64,000 bases of DNA. Origin: Engraulis encrasicolus. Its lineage: Eukaryota > Chordata > Actinopteri > Clupeiformes > Engraulidae. The DNA lies in contig NC_085878.1 of assembly GCF_034702125.1 (NCBI RefSeq), positions 17,633,557-17,697,556 of the forward strand. Reading direction: 5' to 3'. The first letter of the stretch is position 1, and each line of letters opens with the position of its first letter. A model generated the notes under the pieces. The model had not been told where the DNA came from. It ran no database searches and was given only the letters and a program-made list of their open reading frames with translations. This document shows, piece after piece, positions 1-10,166 of this stretch. Position numbers and translations under genes: made by a program.

Positions 1-332
1 TGCATAAATAAATTTAATTCTTCAAAGTGTTAAAAATATGTTTACTGTTTCCATATTAACTGTTTAACATTTTACACATGTAGGACAGAGAAAAGCACAA
101 AAAAAAAATCAAATCTTCAGATGACTACAAATGATCCTGGCATGTGCCGTGTAAGAAGCGATGATAAATCACATCTGTAGGCTGTGATGAAAGGAACAGG
201 TGATGTCCTTGCTGGTAAGCAGTCACTGGTGTGTAATGATACACAAAACAAGACACTGGGTGACCATGTCCTGGAACGTGACCATGTCCTGGAATTGGTG
301 GTTCAGTGGCCAGCACCACTGCTAAAGTCCAT

Positions 333-338
333 TTTATT
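333..338 (-). other. nip7: Candidate NIP7 polyadenylation hexamer
   Basis: AATAAA on the minus strand, only about 20 bases past the NIP7 stop. It could give a very short 3'UTR. Being so close to the stop it may not be the main signal, and another may lie beyond the left edge. Nothing else is seen in the first 330 bases. Confidence 0.3.
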
Positions 339-358
339 TATGTTCTGTTGAGTCCCCT

Positions 359-1716
359 TTACGTCAGCATATCCTCATTTCTGATGTATTCACCAATGTC
401 TGCCTGGTGGAACACAACGATGGACATGGGGTCCACTCGCCGACACTCTTGTGTTGTTTTGGCTGCAACACCAAATCCCTGCAGAGATTCAGACAAGAGC
501 TCATGAGAATTGACAATGCAACAGGGCTAACTAAACACATCAAATGATCATAATGAGCAATTGTGACAAATGTAGGTAAATAATAGGATATGAGCATATC
601 CAAGTTGATAAAAAAAGGTTTATGGGTACGGATGACTATTATTGTGATTTATGTTGGAACTTGGTAGTCTGCCTGTGGTATGTCCTGACGCAGGACAGAA
701 GCTTGAACATTTAAGCATTGACATTTCACTTCAAAATGTGAAGTATGCGCCTTCAGAAATATGCTATATTATAATATTGGAGATTTGAAAAACGATCAGT
801 TTGTGGGGAAATCATGATAGGCCTAAACATTGATGCTTGGTTCTTGTGATATTTTGCTTAGGAACCAGTCCTAAGGATATTTGAAAGGATGTTCTTGTTC
901 AGTATTCCAAATTTGAGACATTCCATCTCAATACAGCAATATCCCTACAAAGCAGGTCACTTTCATTGGTTAAAAGCTGCTTACCAAAGGAACATCAGCC
1001 ATAGAGTACACCACTACTCCCTGGTACTGAGAAGTGTTCTCTGTGATCCTCCCCAATCCAGACTTCATAATGTGATTTCCGTAAAGAAAAGACTGCTCTC
1101 CTCCTGGTTTAACCCACACCTTGAACTGTTATTGAACAGACCAGAATTAATTTCATGAAAACAGATCAATCAAAATGGCAGAAAAATGAGAATCAAAAAA
1201 TGTTGTACAACATCGCTTACCTTTGCATAAGGGGCAAGAAAATCCAGGGAGGTGATTTGCAGTCTGAACAGGTGTGTTTTGGTGAACTTCCCAAAACATG
1301 TGCCAACTGATACCAGCTTGTCTCGTGAGATATTTGTGGCCAATTTCAGGATTTTTTCACTACAAAACACAAAAGACCACATAGTGATAACGGCACACAT
1401 GCTAACCACATTCAACAGAACAAGCATCACCTAAGGTAAAATTATCTTACCTGATGTAATACACTCTGTCATTATGAAGTCTGAAACAGTATGTCCCGTC
1501 AGGTCGATCTATCAACAGTTTGATATTCTCTCCAATGCTGTGAAATGTTAAGATTTAAAAAGTCAGAATGCAGTGAAATTCAGAAAGCATAGGATGCAGC
1601 GTGGGTAAACAGACAGAAACGCACAGCTATTTTGCAGACAAGACACGGGTATATTCTTACTATTTTGAGAGCTTCTCAAACATCGTCTTGGTTTCTTCGT
1701 CAGTTAAAGGCCTCAT
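359..1716 (-). CDS. nip7: NIP7, 60S ribosome biogenesis factor (complete, 5 exons)
   Basis: Encodes a PUA-domain nucleolar protein needed for pre-rRNA processing and 60S subunit assembly. Exons on the minus strand: 1661-1716, 1451-1537, 1221-1359, 985-1125 and 359-478. They join in frame to 543 nt (180 residues), the same length as human NIP7. The N-terminus reads [16 protein letters not shown], followed by the family blocks [55 protein letters not shown] and [10 protein letters not shown] before the TAA stop. Each intron has GT...AG ends in the correct phase. The C-terminal half (exons 4-5) is the RNA-binding PUA domain. The ATG lies 155 bp from the COG8 ATG, so the two genes share a divergent promoter. 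Identity is very secure from sequence; function is family knowledge. Confidence 0.96.
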
Positions 1717-1871
1717 GTTTGTTACAAAACACAATTTGTAACGTTAAAAATAACTTATTTCAGAGAGAAGACCAGCCACGTGAAGCAAATGCTCTCTCGT
1801 CCGACAGGAAGTCGCATGAATATGACGTGTGTTATTTTGCCGGAAGAAACACACTTCCGTGTTTTTCCGAA
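1717..1871. promoter_or_regulatory. Bidirectional NIP7/COG8 promoter
   Basis: The 155 bp between two divergent start codons must hold both core promoters and 5'UTRs. Motifs seen: an E-box CACGTG at 1777-1782, a CRE-like TGACGT at 1823-1828, an ETS site CCGGAAG at 1840-1846 and a second inverted ETS site ACTTCCG at 1853-1859. No TATA box is apparent. ETS plus CRE elements without TATA are usual for divergent housekeeping promoters. Activity is inferred from layout and motifs only. Confidence 0.7.
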
Positions 1872-4800
1872 ATGGCAGCCGTAGACGTGGAGGATGAGAG
1901 TATCCTGGCATCTATCTTTAAAGATAGTTTTCCAGACAATTGGCGAGAAAATCCAGACTTCGCAGCTTACCTGGCAGAGCTTAGCTCGTATGGCGTGGAT
2001 ACGTTAAATAGGGAACCCGAGAGGTTGTCTGAAGAAAGGGCTCAGATTTTGCAGCAGACCCGTGAACTAGCTTTCTCCAACTACAAGACATTCATCCGCA
2101 CAGCAGATTGCACAGAAGAAATATATCGAGATTTTGGACGTGTTGAGAGCAGCGTCTCCAAACTCCTCGACAAATTGCCCAGCTTTGGAGAAAAATGCAG
2201 GTCTGTTTGCAAAGTGACAGTTGTCTGACATGACCATGTCTGATGCTAACTATGCTGCAGGTTTGATGGACACAAAACCATGTACAGTGCTGGGTAACAT
2301 GGCTGCACACATTACGTGTACATTGCCAATATGTTTGTGTTCAAGCCTTTCACTAAATCAATATGTGAAACCACCTTCCTCTACTTGTGTATTTAAACTG
2401 GTGATTTGTCAATAGAACAATGAGTAAGTGTGACATTGTAACTTATGAAGCTGGGCTCTGGGCATATATTGTGTGCACTAATCTTGATCATGTCTTTCAT
2501 TTGCATTTGCACGTCTTTGCAACAGAGGCTTTATGAAGGAGGCAGAGGACATTGGTGCGAGCCGACGCATGAACAGCTTGACACTAAACCGCCACACAGA
2601 GATATTGGAGATCTTGGAGATCCCTCAGCTCATGGACACCTGTGTCCGTAATGGCTACTACGAGGAGGCTCTAGAGCTGGCGGCTTATGTCAAGAGGCTG
2701 GAAAAAAAACACTCCTCCATACCAGTTATTCAGGTAGGTCACAGTCAGTGGGCTTCACCTGTGTTTTCACAACATCATTTGAACTATGACTTAGCAGCTT
2801 TGCAGTAGATACATATTTTTTATAGGTTAACACACCTTGATGTATTTGTTTTCTCCAGGGGATTGTCTATGAAGTCCGCCAGTCTGCCCAGCTTATGCTG
2901 AACCAGCTCCTTCAGCAACTGCGTAGCAACTCCCAACTCCCAGTATGCCTGAGGGTAATCGGCTATCTGCGCAGGATGGACGTCTTCACCGAAGCCGAGC
3001 TCCGAGTGAAGTTTCTACAGGCTCGGGGAAGCTGGTTACACTCCATGCTGGCAGCCATTCCAGACGAAGATCCTTACTTCCACATCACCAAAACAATAGA
3101 GGCGTGTCGAGTGCACCTGTTTGACATCATCACCCAGTACCGGGCCATTTTCTCAGATGAAGACCCACTCCTGCCAGCAGCAGGCCAGGTGGTGAATGAG
3201 AGTGCAATATTCCACGGCTGGGTGGTTCAGCAAGTCGCACACTTCCTGGAAACCCTGGAAAGGGACCTGCAGCGTGGTATAGGGGGCCGCGTGGACTCTC
3301 TCCTGGGACAATGCATGTACTTTGGTCTCTCCTTCAGCAGGGTTGGCGCCGACTTCCGTGGGCAGCTGGCACCAATGTTTCAGCGCGTAGCCATGGATAC
3401 GTTCTGCAAGGCCGTGCAGGAAGCTGTGGAGAAGTTCCAGGAAGACATGAATCTGTACACGCTCATCTCCCTGCCCTCTGTGCTGGGCAGTGCCATCCCA
3501 CCGGCTGCTCCGACCACTCAGCCTGGCACGCTGCAGCCTCCTATGGCACTGCTGAATTTCCCTCCACTGGCATGCTTCCTCAATAATATCTTGACTGCTT
3601 TCAATGACCTTCGGCTATGTTGTCCCATCGGATTGGCCCAGGATGTCACAAAACAGCTCGAGGATGCACTGATCAAGGTATGCACGCCAGAGCCTCTCAA
3701 CACTCACATTACCAGAGGAAACTAGGTCATGCTTGATAGTCAACTTAAACATACACTACAGGTTTGGCTTGTAGTATGGGCAGTGGTGGCATAGGAATAG
3801 TAATGGATAGGAAGTTAATATAGAGATCAGAAGGTTATTGGTTTGAATCCCACCCTCGCCGGCAGGTTATGACTGAAGCACCCTTTAGCAAAGCATCTAA
3901 CTTCACTTTGGGTGCATTCCAATATGCGACCTTGCGTCCTCCACTTGTGCTTGTGGCCTCACCCCGCCTCCTGGCCCTTCCTCCGTGGAGAAAACAATCA
4001 AGTGTCCCTAAGTTTCCCAGATGTCAGCCAAGCCACAAAAACTTTTGGGGGAGTATTCTTCATTCACCATCCAGTTTGCAAATGAGAAAATGACTTTACC
4101 AATTGAGCTTTTGCAAGATATTGAAATATAATGCTGTTGTCAGTGATGTCATCATGACGTATTACTTCCTAGTACGAGGCCACAAGCACAAGTGGAGGAC
4201 GCAAGGTCGCATATTGGAACGTACTCACTGTTTCAGGGATTGTAACCAATACCATGTAATAACTACGTGTCAGCTAGGGGTTATATGATGTATTCAAAAC
4301 AAGTGTGCCATTCTTTCTTTCTACAACTTACAGGTGACCAAGCTCATCCTGGTGTTTCACCGAGCAGAAGAGTCAGCCTTCAGCAGTAAAGAAAAGGAGT
4401 TGTTTGTTCAGTTCTGCTGTGCATTCGCTGAGGACATGGTGCCTTTCCTGAACAGATGCTTGCAGGTCCTCTTTCCTCCTTCTCAGCTGGCATTGATACT
4501 AGGTGAGTGCATTTGCATCCTTAAGGTCTTAGCATGGCAGGTAGTTGTGGCCTATTTGCTGGGACATCTTGCAATTGGAATACATTTTTTGAATCCTTCA
4601 CCACCCATGGCTGAAGTGTCCTTGAGCAAGGCCCCACATTGCTCCGGGGACTGTAACTAATAATCTGTGCCTAATGAGGTCACTTTGGAGAAAAGTCAGT
4701 AAATGTAATGTAAATAATTAGCCTGATAAACCAGACTAAATGTGTAATTTAGTCTGGCCCGATGGATAACACATCGGAAGATTGCTGATGGAAACAACCC

Positions 4801-5463
4801 ATTGTTTTTCAAACTGTGTCTGTGCCTATTGGCCAACGCTTTGTCGCCACTCCCTGATAACCCTGTCCGGTTTGCATCCAAAGATTCAAAACTCTCCTGC
4901 GTTGTTATTGGTCTGCCAGATTCTTGCAGGCAATAATAATTTTGGCCGCTTCCAGGTGGGGCTAATTTATTAGGGTAGTAAATAATTCCGTTTGAGGTAA
5001 ATCGGTGGATAAAAAAACTGAGCAGTTGAGTAGTATATGTTTTTTAACACAACACATCTTACCCTTCACTACCATTACCACCATCTTTTAACTGAATATT
5101 TGTATATCATTTTATCCAGGGATTCCTCCAACACAAGTGCATAAGCATGGCAGTCTTGGATGCATTGATGTGAAGAATGTTTTGGAACCTCTTGAGTTCG
5201 TCCTGCCCAAAAGAGAAGTGCCCATCCCTGTAGTGGACCTGAGTGACAGTCTAAGCAGCTTGACCACGCAAGAACCAGAAGCTGAACCTGAGGAGAAACT
5301 TTCTGAACCTGAGGAGAAACTTTCTGAACCTTTGCAAGTACCTGCCGAAACCACAGAGCCTTCCATAGAAGAACCAACTGTTAATGAAATCACTGACGCT
5401 ACAGACAATCTCTCAAAAGATGTGGACCTAGACGACATGGAGGATTTCTTGTCGGGTGAATGA
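1872..5463 (+). CDS. cog8: COG8, conserved oligomeric Golgi complex subunit 8 (complete, 5 exons)
   Basis: Subunit of the COG tethering complex (lobe B) that captures retrograde vesicles at the Golgi and keeps glycosyltransferases in place. Exons: 1872-2200, 2526-2733, 2859-3677, 4334-4502 and 5120-5463. These join in frame to 622 residues, close to human COG8 (612). Diagnostic blocks are [11 protein letters not shown] (exon 1), [20 protein letters not shown] (exon 2), [20 protein letters not shown] and [20 protein letters not shown] (exon 3), [14 protein letters not shown] (exon 4) and [15 protein letters not shown] (exon 4/5 junction). The reading frame is open upstream to 1632, but the family N-terminus and NIP7 exon 1 in that stretch favour the ATG at 1872. 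The last exon encodes an acidic, low-complexity tail with a 21-bp tandem duplication. Introns 3 and 4 carry SINE and MITE insertions. Confidence 0.96.
3778..4262 (+). repeat. tRNA-derived SINE, split by a MITE
   Basis: In COG8 intron 3, a B-box-like stretch (GGTTTGAATCCC, about 3840) is followed by a SINE-like body that resumes after 4226 with 'gggattgtaaccaatacc'. The same tail design recurs near 4590-4717 and 58035-58265. The middle is interrupted by the inverted-repeat element at 3910-4226. Exact ends and target duplication were not resolved. Confidence 0.5.
3910..4226. mobile_element. MITE with ~50-bp inverted ends, nested in a SINE
   Basis: About the first 50 bases (from GGGTGCATTCC) are repeated in inverted form at the right end (GGAACGTACTC). 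They share the core CCAATATGCGACCTTGCG and the stretch CACTTGTGCTTGTGGCCTC. There is no coding capacity. A clean target duplication was not found, so the superfamily is left open. Confidence 0.7.
4590..4717 (+). repeat. SINE 3' fragment
   Basis: In COG8 intron 4. The stretch 'ctgaagtgtccttgagcaag', followed by a 'ggggactgtaac' block and a 'taaatgtaatgtaa' tail, is the recurrent 3' part of fish tRNA-derived SINEs. A fuller related copy lies at 58035-58265. The rest of intron 4 (4720-5110) shows no coding or clear repeat structure. Confidence 0.5.
5284..5325 (+). repeat. cog8: 21-bp tandem duplication inside COG8 coding sequence
   Basis: Two exact 21-base units (5284-5304 and 5305-5325), followed by the first six bases of a third, encode EPEEKLS twice in the acidic COG8 tail. 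The reading frame is kept, so the insertion is tolerated. The perfect identity suggests a recent event. Confidence 0.9.
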
Positions 5464-5663
5464 ACAGTTAGAATTCATGTGGGTGCTGGGGTAGTGCATT
5501 AAGTTATTCAGACTCAGAGGTTCTGAAATACATCTTAGTACAGTACATCAGTAAAATCTATTCATGTACAGTACAGTTTTATAATACAAAGCTTATATGG
5601 TTCAATCTAAGAATGTTTTGGTATGTATTATTGACACAGATGAATAATGGGTTGTAAATGTTT

Positions 5664-5669
5664 AATAAA
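5664..5669 (+). other. cog8: COG8 polyadenylation signal
   Basis: A canonical AATAAA 200 bases after the COG8 stop, followed by TG/GT-rich sequence. The 5670-6032 spacer then holds the NOB1 3'UTR on the other strand. A candidate NOB1 signal is the ATTAAA complement at 5784-5789. Confidence 0.6.
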
Positions 5670-6032
5670 TATTGTCATGTTACAATGGGAAAGAGATCAT
5701 CCGAAGACATAAAACACCCAGTGGTGATTCTTTTGTCAGTCTGTCTTTCCCTCCCTGTATTTCGACAGTATGTTACGAATCCTTTTAATGACCCTAGTAG
5801 GAATCAACATAGTTTCCATTAAAATATTAATTAAACTTCCAATTGCATGCTGCACATGACTTCAATCGATTTAAACATTAATACAAGAATGAGCTCATTA
5901 ATAGAAAAATACAGTACACAAATGTTACCATCCATATACTGGAAATGCACAACAAAGGAGTTTCACTTGAAAATAGGCCTTCTGAAGTGTCCCGCCACCG
6001 CATGCCGTTGTTACGTTTCCAAGAAGCTGTGC

Positions 6033-9000
6033 CTACTTCTTTTTAACAAACTTCTTGCGGGCTGCATTGGGGTTGGAACGACGGTAGCCCCCGCCGGCCA
6101 TGCGCTGAGGATCCCGAATGTTCAAATTAGCAGAGCGACTGTAGATATCGTTCTCGGTGAAGGGCGAGTTACCAGCCAGATAGTCTGGGTCGAAGATATC
6201 CGTCTTCTGCCGTGCTTTTCTGGACACCCTCTGCTGTGGAAACGGCTGGTCCTCCACCAGCTGGGGGTTGTTGCCATGTTTACCTCCCTGAGGCTTTGGC
6301 AAGGAGTACTACGTCAAGAAACACAAAGAGATGACAATTAGAAACTTTAGAAACTCCAACTCCCATTGTCATTGTGACACAGCACTCCACAGCACAATGC
6401 ACACAACGAAATTGCATTTATGCCTCACCCGTGCAAGCCCTCAATAGCGCCCCAAGGGAGCAGTGCGGCGGGATGGTACCATGCTCAGGGGACCTCAGTC
6501 ATGGAGGAGGATGGGGGAGGGCACTGGTTAATTACTCCCCCCACCAACATGGCGGTCGGGAGTCGAACCAGCAAGCTTTGGGCTACATGACAAGTCTGAC
6601 ACACTAACCGCTTACCCATGACTGCCCATAGGTTTGGAAACATATACTGAACCATAACAGGTTCAAACAGGCAGAGTGAGGTCGTCATATTGACTTCTTT
6701 TAGAGTTGCAAAATGAGAAATTGACATCTATACTTAGTACTCTACTACCTTGCTTGAAATTTTGATGGCTTTGCCTTCCAATTTCGTTGCACATGCAACT
6801 GCTCAATGTCTGAATGTCTTATCCTGAAGCCAGTGTTGTAGATAGAAACTGACTTTCAATTATCGAATCAAACTATAGGGTTGAATTCACTGCAAGTCAT
6901 GCATCTAACTCACCCTCAATCCTTTTGGATTTAAAACTTTGGGGTTTCTGGAGAAATGCATCTGCATAGACCCGTCTTCTTTGATGGTCACTGCCACCTT
7001 CTTTAGTGTGTTGTTGCCACAGTTGGCACAGAAGGACTTGTTCATGTTGGTTGTGGTCCTTAAAAAATTAAACACATGAAGATACATCAGTAAAGTACAT
7101 CACCAACAGTTTTTTCCATATACATTATTCAATGCAGGAGTGCAAAGTGACACGAGTACTCACTTGAAACAGGCGTAGCAGCGCAAAATGTAGTTCCTGG
7201 TGTTCTTGATAAGCATACCATTCAGGGAAAGCACATTCAGTCCCATCTGGATGAGAACGTTCTGACAACAGACAGTACAAGGCAAAATGATTGATGTACA
7301 GCAACAGACTTGGAGAAATAAAAGGCAATGCTGAATCCTCATGTTTTGTCAAGCTAATATCACCACCATCATGTACTAAAAAACAGCAAGCAGTTGACAA
7401 TAGTTGGTCAAGTTTTCATGCATTTATTAACAGCTATATTTAACAGAACTGTGCTTCGTTATACGGTGTAAGGAAAAGCCTACATGACCAGAAACAACAA
7501 TACATAAAAGGTAATCATACATGTTCTGCACATCAAAAAGGTGAGCATTGCTAATAATTCACTAACATTTAAAATAAGTACCTGCATAGCGAAGTCGGTT
7601 GTCACACAGCCAACTTTAACGTCCGCAGTTGGTTTTCCATGACCAGCATCCAACTTGACCTGTTTGATGTTGTTGGGAGTTATCCAGCCACCACCATCAT
7701 CTTCATCATCGCCATCCTCACTGCTTCCCCCCTCCTCTTCCTCCTCACTTTCTCCCTGAGAGTCAGCGCTGACTTCATCTGACTCTTTGCCCTTTCCAGA
7801 GTCTGTGGACGTGTTGTTCTCTTCTGAAGGCTGCGATGGTTCAGGCACATAACCTTCTCCAGCCGTGACAGAGTCAGTACCCTACACCACAGTAATGACA
7901 ACCAACTTTGTTATGAATGGGTAATTATCCCATACGAGGCCGTTATCTCCCTCACACACACACAGTCACCAAAATTGACTGCAAATGGCCAAATGTACTG
8001 ACTCTACTCACCAGTAACTCCAGTAGATCAGCGTCAAGGCCAGGGACAGGAGCTCTCCAAAACTGAAAGCTGTTAAACTCTACCGTGTCGGAGAGGCAAG
8101 ATGTAACATTATTATCCACAGTTGGCGTAGGGGTAGGCGTCTCTGGGGTGTCTGAGATATTCTATTCCAAAGAAAACAAACAGAAAACTCAAAACTCCAG
8201 CAGTGTCTGAAAGAGCACCCCCCAACCAATCTTTTTTGCCAAGTGAGTACCAGGCCTGGAATTTCGTCATTTTAGGGGCAAGGCCACTTGACCTTCTCAG
8301 TTGTCAATTTTTTAAGGGCACCAAGGCCAAATGCCGGGACATAAATTTAAAAAATACTAACGGATAAAAGTGGCTGGTAAGTTCGTCTTTTCTAGCAGTC
8401 AACTCGAAATATAAGCAGTATTTGGCAGGCTGGCTGTTGTGCAATTCAGAATGAATGCAGTGCAAAATACAAGGGTAGGGTGACCTCCGTGCCAGCAAAA
8501 AGGAGGACATTTTTAGTATGGGGGGTTTGGGTGTCCTCCCCCAAGAAAATTTGTGTTTCTAAACATTATTCTGACGGGACTCGTTTTAGGTATGGACATG
8601 GGGAAATTCGGGGTCGATTCGGACCATATTGAAATATGTCAAATGAACAGAAAGTGGGTGGGGTTATTAATCACGCACCGTTGTGACTGCACTCGTCATG
8701 CGCTTGCCAACTCCACAATATTATTGATTTTGAGCACATTATTGCGAAATCATGGAGACATTGGGTCCCGTGAAACAATTTTAATAATTGCCTGTTGGTT
8801 TGCTTACCCATCAAAATCCATTCTAATTAGGGCTGCAACGATTAGTCGACTAATCGTGATCAATCCACTATAAAAATTTTCATTTTCATTCAATGCTTTT
8901 TTACTCATTTCCCTAATGCTTTATTATTTTATTGAAACCCAAAATTGCCCAGCACGTATAAATTGGACATTATATCTAAGAGTAAATAAGCTACTATTAT

Positions 9001-10087
9001 GATATAAAGCTCATTGTGAGCCGTCAGAATTTTTTCACTTTCCAGCTCTAGAGGCAGGGAAGGTTTGTCGGAGGTTGGAGGAAGTCTTTTTTTCACGACT
9101 AATCGTGACTAGACCTATCGATTAGTCGACTATTAAAATAATCGTTAGTTGCAGTCCTAATTCTAATGCGTCTGCATGCCTGTCCTTTCATTTGGAGAGT
9201 GTGTTTGACCATGCCGCCAGAATTTGACTACCAACACAGGTTGGAACAACTCCCTAAAACAACGGTTTACTGCAAGGCTGTAATGTTTGCAAGCCCGGAG
9301 AGATTGGCTATATTGTGAGTTTCGTACACTTAACCAGACATCTTCACATAGGGTCGCATTCGAACGGGATTAGTATTACCATACCAAGGGTAATTCCTTC
9401 TGACCTTATTACAGGTGTTAAAACTCGCTGTTAAGTTTACAGACATACTCCGCTATCTTTACTTTACATGGCGCGTTCGGACGGGACTACATTTCCTGGT
9501 TATAATTTCTTTACCCCAGGTCCTCCCATTAAACTACTCCCGTCGGAATAGGGCTTTAGATGCAATGTCATGCATTTTAATGCCTTTTAATCAATTAGGT
9601 GTCTGGCTTAATGCTAAACCGCAAAACCTGGTCAGAGAGGGCATCAAGGCCATTGTGGCCTTGTGGCAGATATTTTTTTCAAGGGCACAAGGCCAAAATT
9701 TGGAGGACACACGGGCCATGGCCCTCACGAAATTCCTGCCCTGGTGAGTACAGATGCTCTTTTATTGCACTCTACAAAACACAGGGTCAAGAACTCACCA
9801 ATAACTCAAGGAGGTCTGCTTCAATATTAGGCAAAGACGTTCTCCAAAACTGAAAGCTGTTAAACTCTGTGGTGTCTGTTTCCTTGGAAATGTTATTGTT
9901 GGACTCTGCCGGATGGTGCGCATTTGTCTCTCTGTTGGCTTGACTGTTGATATTTGGCTCTGGGAAATTCTGCTACATATGAAGGAGAAAACGCAAGTTG
10001 TCCGACGCATTTTAAAACACTAACACAACCCAGCCCGACCCAATTCAGCGCAATGGTTTCAATTAAATTAAAATCACACTACACAAC

Positions 10088-10119
<32 letters not shown>

Positions 10120-10135
10120 CGCACATAGGCTACAT

Positions 10136-10166
<31 letters not shown>

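Noticed and set aside
1632..1871. Extended COG8 start at 1632 (80 extra residues)
   Set aside because: The stretch is open but overlaps NIP7 exon 1 and the shared promoter. The family N-terminus fits the ATG at 1872.
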